Shown: positions 13,583-25,702 of the stretch, in pieces | Position numbering within the stretch: the stretch's first letter is position 1 | Layout: every line of letters starts with the position of its first letter | From: Erythrocercus mccallii | Lineage: Eukaryota > Chordata > Aves > Passeriformes > Dicruridae | Direction: 5' to 3' | Assembly: GCA_013397435.1 (NCBI GenBank) | Contig: VZRG01000280.1 | Coordinates: 437,654 to 501,653, forward strand | DNA: 64,000 nt | Notes under the pieces: model-generated | Seen by the model: only the letters and a program-made list of their open reading frames with translations | The model's database searches: none | What the model was told of the DNA's origin: nothing | Made by a program: the position numbers and the translations under genes

Positions 13583-16500
13583 GTTTTAGAAAGCATTTTG
13601 GCTATTTCATGTATAAATCATCTCTTTTCAATCTGTTATCCTTCCTTGAATAAGGAAGGGTAAAGGCTCAATTATATGAATAAATTAGACTTTAACTTTT
13701 AAAGGTAGCATTTATAAAGGGTAGAAAAAGGGTCTGTTTTTGTCAGGGAATCATTATTTCATTACACATCAGCAACACTTAATTTATCTTGCAGACAAGA
13801 TTGCTGAAATATTACCACAACACATTTTCTTGAATCAAACAAAATCTGCAAAAACTCCCAAGTACAGAAATAAGGCAGGTTGTTTCTAGATCAAATTTCT
13901 AAGAGGTGTATGGCTTGAAAAATAACAGATTTATTAATTTTCTTATATTTCCTAAAACAGCTATTTAAATTTATGTTTAGGGTTAGTCCCATATGAATAA
14001 GCGGCTTAAATAAAAAAATAATGTGTGATCATACCACTAATATTAGTGCTAGTGAATTTATCATCTTGATTATCAGTTATCACTTGTCTTTCTTAATCTT
14101 AATATATATGTATACACATAACAGGGCAATATTCTGCTGTATTCTGCAGACACACAATACAAGATCATCAGAAGAAATGTTGGAAAAGACAACAGAAGCT
14201 TTTACTGAGGTGAGAGTTATGGAGGAATTTTAAGTAAAATAAAATATTTTGAACTCATAGAGTTAGATATTTATTTTTTATATGTCTAATTTTATCTTCT
14301 GCCCATCATTTCAACAAAGTGGTGAAACTTCCCTAAATGCTTGGTGATCCTTCCATTTAGAGGATTTTCACATTTTCTCATTTTTAAGCAAATTATTACA
14401 AAAGCTTCTTTTCCCTTGACAGCTACAAAGCAGAACAGAAAGGAAAATATCTACAGCTCTTGGATATTTGTAGACTGCTGGATAATCTAAACCCAGAATT
14501 TTGTATTTTTTTTTACTTTTTGTAAAAGGGCAATGTTAAAACTGTGAAAGATAATGTCAGTCAGTAGGACTACTCAACTAATAGATTCTATTGAAAATGT
14601 AACAGTATTGACTCTTTAATTAAAAATCTTTTCAATTGGTCTGGCAATCCAAAGATCTCAGAGAGGTGACAGTGTAGTTTAAATTAGGATCATTCATTAT
14701 GGTTCTTAATTGCAGTGGGTAACTTAATGGTAAATAAATGGTGAAGCTAAAACTGATTTGAAACCTTACTCTCCTTTCACAGTCCTCATGCTTCCAGTTC
14801 TGGCTGTTATTTCCGTCTTGTCAAGCTCTTTTGCACATAATTGTTCCTTGTTCTTTCTACCTGCCTTGTGTAATGACTCATTATTGATCAAAGTGGTGTT
14901 GTTCTGGCTGCCCTGAGCTATGAGAGAATGCACTTCTGCACCACTCCTCTTGGCAGTCTGAGACCTCAGTGTCTGCTTAGGGACTTAGCAGTACCCTTTA
15001 GCAGTGTTCTCTGCTGTTCCACCTCCTGACTCCAGTTGCTGCCTCCCTCCACTGCCATTCTGTACTCAGAATACCATATAAATCCTCAAGGCAGAGGAAA
15101 AGGAAAAAATATTAACAGGCAGTTTAACTTATTTCAACGTGATGACCATTCATGAAAACAAAAGAGGAAATAATAATAGTAAGCATCCAAAATTTAAATA
15201 CATGAATGCACAAAATGAAGTAGTTTGCAGAAGATAATATTCAGATGCAACATAAAAATGAAATGTCAGAATCTGACACGTAAAAATATCCTTGATACCT
15301 TTCATAGAAGGAGAAACAAAAAGGAACAGTGACATTAATACAGAATGTGAAACTGGATTTGTCGTTGCACATTTCTATCTGGTTTAAGCAGGAGAAGAAC
15401 TACTCTCCTTCTAAAATACCCATTTAATTTTCCAGTCATATAGTTAAATTCAGAGTTAAACCGGGGCTTCTTTCTCCTCCCTGATGTAGAGGTTCATAAA
15501 TGTGTACAAACAAATGTCTTTAGTTCTCAATTTCCCTCCTTGTCAGGAAACTAAGTTCACTATAAAAGGCAAGACATTTGCAACTCTCCTAATCAACAAA
15601 CATGGTGGTTAATTAATTAATCAAATTCTATTTGTTGTATGTCTCACATGCACAATTAATCCAGCCACATAGCTTCTCAATGTGTCTTCTGCTGGGCATC
15701 CCACCTCTGCAGAATGGGTGAGAATTGTTTCTTTAAGAAATTCCCAGTGTATGAATAACACAGATTTTATTATCCATTACCTCATCCAGATCCTGCTACT
15801 GCCACATAACAAAGACCTATCAAACAAAAGTCAGTTCCAAATTTAGCTTCTGACTGTCAGCTGAAAGTTAACAAAAACAATAAAGCATTGCTTCAACGCT
15901 TAGGAAATTTTCTGAAGTTAGTTAGAGTTCTATGAAATTCTCAGAAAGTAGAAATACAGATTATGATGTAGCCCAAAACTTTAATATTTAAATTTAATTT
16001 TTCAGAACTCTAATATCTCACATGTTCAATTCTTTTGTTTTAACTTGAAAAGGAACAAGGAAAAAAAAAATCTTAGATATGCAGATATGGGAACTTCAAA
16101 TGAATCACAAAAATTATTCTCCATAGACATTAAATACAAACCATCCATTTTATTCTCATAGGTAAGCATTTTAATCATTTTCAAAACTCAGACATCTTAT
16201 ATAGCTAAAACCATCTATGTTTCTGCAAAAGGGACAGAACTTAAAACACTGTCTCAAAGCAGAAGGCTTTCAAAAAAGTGATGGAATATCTTAACCAAAC
16301 AAGTTCACTGTAATTTCATGCCTGAAATCTGGCTGATCTGAGATTAGTATCTACAGACACTGCACAGTGGTCACTTGGGTGTTTCTACACTTGCAGTTTG
16401 TCTCCTGAAAGCTCTGTTCTGTATTTCCCATGCATTTCTGCTCCACACGTGATATTGTTCAATGACTAACAGAAGAGAAAGCAAATTCTACATGTCACCT

Positions 16501-18136
16501 TATAGCCACATATGCTTCCTTAAAACCTCTTACTATACAAAGCTAAGTCATGTTTTCCCCTCTGGGAGAGCTTTGCACGCTAAATTCATAATTGGTTTCT
16601 GTCAAAAAGTCTTCAGAGGGTCCATGAAACACGAACTAGGACAGAGATTTCAACATACAGTTACATTGTATATAATTCCCTACAAATGTGTCAAAATAAT
16701 CAGATACAATTTAGAGAAAAAAATCCAATGATTTGCCATTCACATCAGCTGAGAAGCCACTCTGTGAAATTCTGATTATTGTCACATTAGTGTGGTTTGC
16801 TAGAGTTTTCTCAGAAACTCAGTGTAACCACATAAACTTCTATAATATGTTAATGTTACATTAGATGTTATTAATTATCATAGGAGATGTCACACCTACT
16901 CTCTAAAAAGTGGCAGATAAACACTTTAGTGATTACGTTCTCTTAATAAGACAATAGAGATACAGATTTCTCTCTGCCTAAAATCTGCACAAAGAAGAAG
17001 AAAACAAGGAAATGGGAGGTGCAGAGCTCCCTTTTATACTGCATGACTACCTGTTAATTATAGGCTTCAGTGGGGTGAAGAACACTTCAGGGTAAAACTC
17101 TGCTTGTTAAAGTCCCTTGTTTTGTGTTCTTGGTTTATGCCTTCAGACATATTTGAATAGATACTCGTAGCAAGTCTGCATCTGTCTGATGTAAAATACA
17201 TTTGTCTGTTGTGGTGCCAAAATCCAGGAAAACTGACAGTCACTCCATGTGTACACATTTTTTTTTTTTTTAATTAACATATACTGGAATGGGGAGAAGG
17301 GGTTTCTTGATACATGGTGAACCAATCTTAAAATTAAGATTCAGGAAAATGCTGTGAAGGTGAATTAATTGATATCTCCTAAGAATCTTTGGATGCAAGA
17401 TATTTTTCCTATCCTGTTCCCCAATAGCAGTATATGTAGCTGTAATATATTAATGCAATATATAGTCTTGAAACATACATTATCTTCCTAGTTAATGTTT
17501 TTCAGAACGAAAAAGATTTGAAGATAAGTGCATTGAATAGTTTTATTCAGCTTCCAGTGCCCACACACATAATGCTCATATATTTATATAATCTTTCATA
17601 AAGACAGTGGAACTGAGGTAATGTGAAGATTGAATCCTCTTAGCCTCCAAAGGATCCACAAGAAGTTAGAGCAAGGTGATCATTTAGAGTTACAGTTGAA
17701 ACAACACAAAGCAAGATAAGAAGGAAACACAGCCACAGATCACTGGAAAGTGGAAACTGCAATGTAAGAAATTGCAGTCAGTGAATGGAATCTAGCTGAA
17801 TAATGAAGACTGAGGATAAAGCACTTCTGCAGATTATGAACAGATTTTTAAAAGTTTGCCTCCACTTCCTTAATAGTACTGATGATGGGGGAAGTATGCA
17901 GGTGTTAGAAAATACAGTAACTGGCAACAATTCAACAGAGGGGAATACCATGAGAAATTAGGAACATTTCAAAAGAAGTTTATTCAAGGTAAATCAGAAG
18001 GGCTGACAAAGTGGAACACACTCCCACACAGAGGAGATTCCTTTTCTACACTTGGTATTCAAGAGACTGGAACATTACAGATACTTTTTTTTTTGGAATA
18101 AGAGTACTGTCTTATTACAGTTTTAAATTTTTAGGC

Positions 18137-18187
18137 TGTTGTTGGTTTTTTTGTTTGTTTAGTGTTTTTTTGTTTGGTTGGTTTTGG
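18137..18187 (+). repeat. T/G-rich low complexity
   Basis: T-runs separated by G, GG or GGG; the reverse complement of the A/C-rich tracts elsewhere. Confidence 0.75.
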
Positions 18188-18474
18188 GGAGAGGAGGATG
18201 GGAAGGATAGTTATTATAGATATCAGAAATAGGTCTTTCAATTTTCAAGAAACTTTTAAGTTATCCTACTACTCAGTATCTACAGGACTAGAAAGGAAAC
18301 GTCTACATTCTCTTGGGGATGCCTATCTGGCTTGATACTTGTGCCACATTTTCACCTAGGGCTTTTGAAATCATAGTTTGCAATAAAGGGCTGACAGAGA
18401 AAAAAAATATTTTTACATAACAGTATGTCTTTTTTTGTGAAACAATCAGAAACATTACTCTGTAGTAACATTAC

Positions 18475-18940
18475 TGTAATAATGCACCCCCCCCCACCCC
18501 CCCCACTCTTGGGTGGGTTTTTCTGTATAAGGAAATGGCTTCAAGTTCCTGCTTAACTTATTAAGAAGTGTAACTGGCAAGTTCTATGTTCTTCTCTTTG
18601 TGATTGGCTCAGTGCCAGGAGAGAAGCACCTGTTGGCCTCTGTCACTGTTCATCAAAACCTATGGCCCTGGTCATTGGCAGGTTTCCAGAGGACCCTCCT
18701 CAATCATTAAGTAGAAAAGGTGATGGAACAAAGGGACCAACCGCATTTTCGAGGTGTTGTAGGAGGTGCAAGATCTATTCTTGCACTGTGCTTGGCTTAT
18801 TCTTTATTTTGTAACATTTCAGTTTTCTTATTAAACCTTTTTGAGTTTCAAGACACACTCGATCATGCTGTCTCGCTAATTATTATTAAGCCGTATCTGA
18901 ACAGGCTGGACCCTCAGATCTTATGGGGTATCCATCCCCA
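18475..18940 (+). mobile_element. Probable solo LTR of an endogenous retrovirus (about 466 bp)
   Basis: The stretch begins TGTAATAATG, followed by a C-rich run, and ends ...CATCCCCA. The flanks are CATTAC (18469-18474) and TATTAC (18941-18946), a six-base duplication with one difference. An ATTAAA signal at 18830-18835 is followed by about 105 bases of U5-like sequence, the usual LTR layout. No internal retroviral genes are next to it. The ends were chosen by TG/CA and the flanking repeat; terminal inverted repeats are weak, so limits are approximate. It ends about 70 bases before a CR1 copy begins. Confidence 0.55.
18487..18504 (+). repeat. C-run (C9 A C8)
   Basis: Nine C, one A, then eight C near the start of the probable LTR. 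Such runs slip easily and may vary in length. Confidence 0.9.
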
Positions 18941-19007
18941 TATTACTCTAACCATCTGATTTCCACTCAAGTATGCAAGTGTATATGCTGCCTAATTAGG
19001 TCATAGG

Positions 19008-19764
19008 CATTCCTTCTGCACCTGGAATGGGGAAATCCTGGATGTTCAGAAAGACAGGGAAGGAGATGCTGGAAAGCAGTGCTGCAGAAAGGGACCTAGA
19101 GGTCCTGGTCGATGGCAAGCTGAACATAAGTCAGCAGTGCCCTGGCAGCCAGGAGGGCCAACCCTGTCCTGAGGGGCATCAGGCACAGCATGGCCAGCTG
19201 GGCAAGGGAGGGGATTTTCCTCTCTGCTCTGGGGTGGCCTCACCTCGAGTGCTGGGGCCAGGCTTGGGTGCCACAATATAAGGAAGACATTAAACTATTA
19301 GAGAGTGTCCAAAGGAGGTTACAAAAATAGTGAAGGCCTTGAGGGGAAGCCACATGAGGAGCAGCTGAGGTTACTTGGTCTGTTCAGGCTGGAAAAGAGG
19401 AGACTGAGTGGAGATCTCATTGCAGTTGCAACTTCCCTGAGGGGAAGAGGAGTGGAAGGCAGTGATTGTCTTTTCTGTGGTGCCCAGGATCAGGACCTGA
19501 GGAAATGGCCTGAAATTGTGTCAGGGGAAGTGTAGGCTGAATATTAGAAAAGAGTTTTTCACCCAGAGGGTATTTGGGCACTGAACAGGCTCCCCAGGGA
19601 AGTGATCACAGCTCCAAACCTGACAGAGATTGAGAAGTGTTTGGACAATGCTCTCAGGCACATGGTGTGACTCTTAGGATAGAGTTCCTGTGCAGGGCCA
19701 GAAGCTGGACTTAGAAGATCCTAGTGGGTCCCTTTCAACTCAGCATATTCTGTGATTCTGTGGT
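19008..19764 (+). mobile_element. CR1 LINE, 5'-truncated, 3' part of ORF2 plus tail
   Basis: This is a well-preserved avian CR1 3' segment. It starts within the C-terminal part of the reverse-transcriptase frame. Translated pieces such as ERDLEVLVDGKLN, LLGLFRLEKRRLSGDL and the AARRAN-like segment are typical of that protein. It continues through the usual ending with GGGTCCCTTTCAACTCAGCA and terminates with ATTCTGTG repeats, the CR1 tail. The frame is broken by small indels, so no intact protein is encoded. It is antisense to CDH18. Confidence 0.93.
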
Positions 19765-20557
19765 TTTATTAACCACTGTAATAATTATCAATATCTCTAT
19801 TGAAGTTAGGGAAGTATAGTATATGAGGGATGCAGAGGTGTCACTAATAAAAACTATCACTTTCTGCAGTTGATTCACTAAGAGAAAAGTAATACATAAT
19901 AGATGAAAGACTGCATAGTCCAAGGTAGAACTTAATAATTCTAAAAGTAAGAAAGTGGTCACAACTAAGAGCAATTACAGATTTTCACCTAAGAGTGCTT
20001 TTATTTTGAACAAGTACATAGAAGGAAATGAACTCTGACTGCCACTGGTTAAGGGTTCATACACAGAGGCTTCTCAGTGGGATCTGATTTTCTGATAGTA
20101 CCTGGCATCTATAACCTAAAGTCAAAACTGGAAAGTAACAAATTGAACAAGAAAGCAATATGATTTTATTCCTGAACAGTGCACTGAACTGGAACTACTG
20201 AGTATCAATAGTCAACAGTCACAAGTGTCAACAGCCACTTGTGAGACAGAAGAGCTTTTTGGTTTGGGTTGGATAATTTTTCCTTACAAGCTGTAGTCAA
20301 TGGTTAAAGAAATACAACTATATACTGCACTTATTTCAGCTTTTACATGGAACCTACATTCAAATTTCACATGATCCTTATTATTAGTGGTTTAAATAAA
20401 CTTTGAATGAGTCACTGTAAATTGTCGGTTTTCTTTAAGTATGAAAACTATCCCTTGTTCTTGGAAAGAATCATATCAATATTGTTGCAGCAGCCCTCTT
20501 GTTAGAGAGTACTGAGACACAGACCTCTTGGTTATCACAGCATGAAAAGAGTCCTGG

Positions 20558-20563
20558 TTTATT
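20558..20563 (-). terminator. AATAAA in the sense-oriented LTR
   Basis: TTTATT on the plus strand gives AATAAA on the minus strand, at the expected R position of this LTR. It is in the same direction as CDH18 and could act as a weak intronic polyadenylation site. Confidence 0.45.
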
Positions 20564-20610
20564 CCTCTTTACAGCTCAGCCATCCTGACTCCAACCATTC
20601 ACTCACTCTG

Positions 20611-20772
20611 GCTGCAGCAAGCTCTTACTGTAGGTTTCCCTTGCAGCCTCCGACTGCTGGTTATTTCCTGCTAAACCATGACTGCATGGATTAGTGTGCA
20701 GACTCTGAATGCAGGTTTCTCCCCAGCTAGACTGTGTTTGCAGGTTCCAACCACAGGCTCTAACTGCAGACC
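20611..20772 (-). repeat. Degenerate 26-29 bp tandem repeats inside the LTR
   Basis: On the minus strand, about five units share the pattern CTGCA-N-AGAGTCTG...GGAAAC. They start near CTGCAGTTAGAGCC, CTGCAAACACAGTC, CTGCATTCAGAGTC, CAGCAGTCGGAGGC and CTACAGTAAGAGC. The copies have diverged by substitution but keep their spacing. Confidence 0.65.
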
Positions 20773-23700
20773 CACAGCAGTGATTGTCTCTTCTCAGGAT
20801 CCTTCTTCTTCAGGAGTCTCTTGTTCCCGCTTCCTCAAGGTTCCTCCTCCTTCATGATCCTCCCTTCAGCAGCTAACCCACTCCCTTTTATCACACTGAT
20901 CTTTATTGAATATAGCTGTGACTCCTCAGGGGCAAGGTCACCTGTATTCCCTTCTCCTACACACTGTTTTCATGCAATATAGATAGAAAATTGGGAAACT
21001 ATTTCTTCCAAATAAAATGTAAAACGACTTTCTAGTGCTCTTTTAGACATGTAGAGGAAAGGTTTTCTAAGAAGGGAGTATAGACAGGAAATTATGAATT
21101 CATCACTGATATTCTCTGACACAGTCAAGCTTGGAATAATGTTTAGTGTCACAACAAACCCTTGTGATATAGGTGTGTGGCAGGCAAAAGCGATTTTTGT
21201 TAATGTTTATCTGAGCTATCTGTATTTGTGGACATATAGCTCTGATTTATTGAATGCATGGCCTTTCTACCTGTCATAATTTTTACCTGCTGAATTACCT
21301 CAATTAATTATTGAGAGGCTAATTAGGAGCACTGATGTGGCATTAAATATCAAATAATGATATACTAAGCAGTTTCACCAATTCCATACATGAACTGCAT
21401 TATTTTCCTTGTTTTTAGGCTGTCAACCTTTGTTTTTTTAGTTGGTAAATTTTTTGGGGGTTGGAGTTTTATGTTTTTGGCTGCTTTTTTATATGACTCC
21501 TACTGCTTGTAAGAAGGAAGGAAGGGAAAGAAAGTGAAAAGCCATTCCTGGATCATATTATTTAAAACTGTCTTGGCCATTACCCAATCCACTTCATTTT
21601 CTTTCAGTCAGAAGAATTCTCCCCTATTCAGATGTTTGTTATACTATATCCAAAGCCAACCTTTCTCATAAAAAATGCTGTACCCAAAAAGACAACAGAT
21701 ATAAAAGAATATAAAAATTCTGGAAACAAAGTTTTTAATTGAAAATATGGAGTTTATCAAATAATGTAGCAAATGATCTAATGAGTCACTTCTTGTACAG
21801 AGACTGCTCTATACATTACATCAGCCCAGTAGCTTTTTCTCTGAAATATTTCTTTTGCTGGGGGAAGAAATAAGAAAATGAGAACCGTGCTTTGCATTTG
21901 AGATACAGATGCACTGTGGTTTTATAGAGTCACCAGTGGCTTTTTTTTTTTTCTCCCCAATGATTTCTAATATTGTTTGTTCATTGGATTGTTTCCAAGT
22001 ACTTAGCTGATGGAGTCTTATCTTAGAGATCATAGAACATTTCAGTCCTTTTAATGAGTGGTAACTGTCAACTTAGTTTTAACTACTCAACTTAGTTGCT
22101 GTTCTTGTGCCTCATTCTATCTTTATTTGCATTGAATTTCAGTGATTCTTGGAAGATCTTTCTGCTGGACTTCATTATGGTTGGTCTTTCCCTTTTTCTT
22201 CTCAGCCTGATATAATTAATAAAATTTGTCACCTAGCTATTCACTCTGCTTCCCACAAATAGTTTAAAATACTGAGTGGCATTGCTTTTCCCCACATGCA
22301 AGTTTTGGGGATTTTTTGGAGATTGTTTTTTGTTTGTTTACTGTGTTGCCATAACTGCACTCTTTGGTCCTCAGATACCAAAGTAGTTTTATATATCTAT
22401 ATACCAAAGTTATTTGTTTAGGTATTTCTTCTGGGTTACTGCAGAAGATATGTGTGATAACTACTGTTCATTTGTTGATTCACTTCATAGACTTTCCCAC
22501 AGTGCCTCAGTTTGACACTTCACCTTTGATGCATTCCTCATAAAATAACTCTTGAATGTCTCTTGCAGTAAAGAGATTAAAAAACATTCTTTTGGCTTTC
22601 TGGCAACAGTCTTGTTTTATTCTTTAGACATTTTATGTCCCAGAAGTGTCTTTAGTTACAGCAGCCTCTGATAGGCTTCCACACCCTCATGTTTCTAAAC
22701 AAGAATTTTTTATTGCCAGTTTTTCCTCAAACTGATTTTAACGTGTTATATTGCTTTACAATTAACATGCAAGATTTCTCAATCCTTTCTATTTCTCTCA
22801 TTTGGAAACAGACTTTTTTTAAAGGCTCTGCCTTTATTTGCCCTCACTACTGTTTGATTTGGTCATTCCAACCTCCTTTAGTCCTTCATATCTTTCTGTC
22901 GGGTATTTTGCATTTGCTTCATGCATTACTTAAGTTTAGATTTAGTTCCTCTTTTTTAGATTGATGACTAGATAACTTATGAGGCAGATATTTGTTATGC
23001 TCAGAGCCTTTTGATATTAGGGTTCAAGCTCAATGTGAAATTCAACCTGTGCTTCAGGGAGTAAGTGAAGTTTCCCATCATTGTTGTAATTTTCCTGTCT
23101 CAGAATCTATTTGAGCACACTCAACACATCATCATCAAGTTTGTTATTTCAGTCAGCAGGATAATGATGATGTTCTCATAGTTTTAATATTACATCCGAA
23201 ACATCCATATAGATGTTAGATGCCCTTTGATTTGTTGAAAGTTATGTTTCCACGATTTCGACCCCAAGATATTCAGATGGAAAATATTCATATAACTAGA
23301 GTGTGTAAACATTGCTTCTGTAATACTTCCAAATCCAAAATTTAGGCCACTATTGACTTTTACAATTAAGATTTAAAATTAATATTAAGTAGTAATATAT
23401 ATATAGCAATAAACACTTATTAGAAAGTTTACTAATAAAACAGTAAAAATGAATCATTTCAAAATGGATTATGTTTATATTAGTTCTAAACCTTTCTATT
23501 TGCTTTGCAAACATATACAGAAACACTTTCTTGAACAAGTTTTCTTTCTTATTGTAAAGGAGGGGGTTTGTTGGATAGCACCTCTTTCATCAGCATGACA
23601 AGAATGTCTCAAGTGAGACCTTTAAATATTATTAAAAGATCCCTTCAGTAGAACTGTAATTATTAGTATGTCTTTCATATGAAACTTTAAAAAGCTGTCT

Positions 23701-25632
23701 TTTTTATACTGATGGCTTAAGTATGAATTATTATAATTCACAGGGAGGCAATGAAACAAACACATTTTGGCAAGTTAAGGTTACATGTATCTGACAACAA
23801 AACAGACAAGGACATGCAATGATCTCATGCCACACAAATTAATTATACACTAAGCCTGACTAAAATCCAAAGGGTAAGTTTATGAATACAAACTATTAAC
23901 TCTGATGATTGGAATTTTTGTTTGTTTGTAATCTGATGAAAAATTTTAAAATATTCTAAGAGTAAAAATTAAGACCTCATACAAATGTTCAAATATAGGA
24001 CAGCTACACCACTATTCTTCAGCAACAAACTTAAGACAAGCTCTTCTGGCGAGTTTATTCCCCAAGCCTTTTAATAATAACTTTTTGCAGAAAGACATTT
24101 CTGTAACAGTTCTATCTCTTGTTTTGAATAGCTCCATAGAGGCAACCCATCTTTTAGAAAACCTTTACAAAATTCTGGAGAGAAGACTTTTTAGCAAATG
24201 AACCCAATATCACAGGAATACAAAGATGATTTTAAAATTGTTCTGCTCTAATCTCAGATGTAAAGATTTATCACTGCTCAGGTTCTTGACTGCATACCAC
24301 TGTGCTTAATCTGAGTGCAGACATCATCTCTGCACTTTCTTTCCAAACAAAGATGCTTGTGTTGTTCTTATCGTTATTTAAAGTATGTTTAAATTGCAGA
24401 TGATAAACTTGAGAGAATAACTATTTAAATGAGAAGTAACTGCTTGCCAAGAACCAATCAGAGCTAATCCAGCTAGGCAGAAAAAAATAAAAAACCCCAA
24501 CCCATTCTGAAATAGTGCTTTCATGTTTCTACAGGCTGGAGATTTCCACTACAATAAGGAAAAGCCCTAGTGTATTTTAGAAATTAAACTTTTACAACGT
24601 CATTTCCTCTCAATATTCATCACTGTGATTTTAGATTCATAGACTGTGTGTTATATGATTAGAAATTACAGAGAACTTTTAGATTTAAACCTTAGTTCTT
24701 CTGCTTTATTTCTTTTTGTCTCACCCATTTTTACTGCCCTTAAAAATGTGCATGTGTCCTAGAACAGAACAGAAAAAAAAATTGGGCATTAGATATAAAT
24801 TTTCTGTGAGACTTGAAAGATAACATCTAGCCAATGTAATTTCTAAGGCAAAGAAGCAATTGCTGAGAAATCATCACATTCAAAATCCAGAACTCTGAGT
24901 CATTACATTTAAAGCTGTACAAAATATGGTATACAATCACCCTTGGCTACCTCCATTGAGTCTAGGAATATTGTAGTCTCATAATCACCTTCTCCTCAGA
25001 CATTTTGAGAATAATTAATAAATGACTAGACCTGAAATTCCTATTCTGTTATAGAATGTTCAGCTTAGAAAAGGGGGCCAGGAAAGCATGTGCTGCACGG
25101 TTTAACTTATCACATCAGTCTAGATGAAAAAATCCCTAATTTTGATGTTCAATTTACTTCACCTTTTTAAACTTTTGTAGCTTGATATACAGTAAATAAG
25201 ATTATTTAGACTATAGTTTGAATCATTCAACAGAAGTGCTTGTGTAAGTGTTTAAATTAGCCACATCCAGATAACATTTCATTTTATAAATAAATCCTGA
25301 ATTAGTTGATAAAATATATTTAATAGCAAAATTATGTACCAGAATCTTTTAAATGACAACAAGGCATGGGGGTGTTGAAAGTTACACAGAGAATGAACAC
25401 GAACGAGCACCTTTCTTAAAATAAGGTCAAGAAGATACTTGAGAAATAACTGACATGCTAATTTACACTTGAGTTTAGCAGCATACAACTTCAGCTTCAT
25501 TACCTATTGATTTACAATTCAATGGTAAATATCCTTCAAAAACAGTTAGCTCATGATTAATATAAAAATATGCAGAATTATCTTTGTTTCCTCATTGTTA
25601 CATCTGATGGGAGTAATTGGTGTAACACCTAT

Positions 25633-25702
25633 TTTTTAATGTTTTATTTGTTTGTTTTTCTGCTTTTGTTTATGTTTTTGGTCTTTTGTTGTTGTTTTTA
25701 AA
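25633..25702 (+). repeat. T/G-rich low complexity
   Basis: TTTG and TTG units with long T-runs, ending TTTTTAAAC. Confidence 0.75.

Larger units (their letters stand above)
12323..18468. other. Intronic sequence between two LTRs
   Basis: AT-rich DNA with a (CA)13 microsatellite and adjoining A/C-rich tract (13160-13440), a pair of 16-base direct repeats (13541-13556 and 13567-13582), a slightly GC-richer pyrimidine-rich patch (14765-15070) and a T/G-rich tract (18137-18187). No gene recognised. Confidence 0.7.
20483..20976 (-). mobile_element. Solo LTR of an endogenous retrovirus, minus orientation (494 bp)
   Basis: Read on the minus strand the element starts TGCATGAAAAC and ends GGGCTGCTGCAACA, with a four-base ATAT duplication on both sides (20479-20482 and 20977-20980). 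Four-base duplications are usual for class I elements. An AATAAA lies near the 3' end (complement of 20558-20563), with about 75 bases of U5-like sequence after it. A second AATAAA is at 20902-20907 and a TATA-like ATAAAAGGG near 20883-20891. A set of degenerate 26-29 base repeats fills the middle. No internal retroviral sequence is adjacent. It is in the same transcriptional sense as CDH18. Extra matching bases at the ends (CAATAT) make the exact boundary slightly uncertain. Confidence 0.75.

Noticed and set aside
13621..13670. Hairpin CCTTCCTT-gaat-AAGGAAGG
   Set aside because: Eight-base stems of this kind are expected several times by chance in 64 kb of AT-rich DNA.
19027..19535. Several plus and minus frames of 76-84 codons
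   Set aside because: The plus-strand frames are broken pieces of the CR1 reverse-transcriptase frame and the minus-strand one is its shadow; none is an independent gene.
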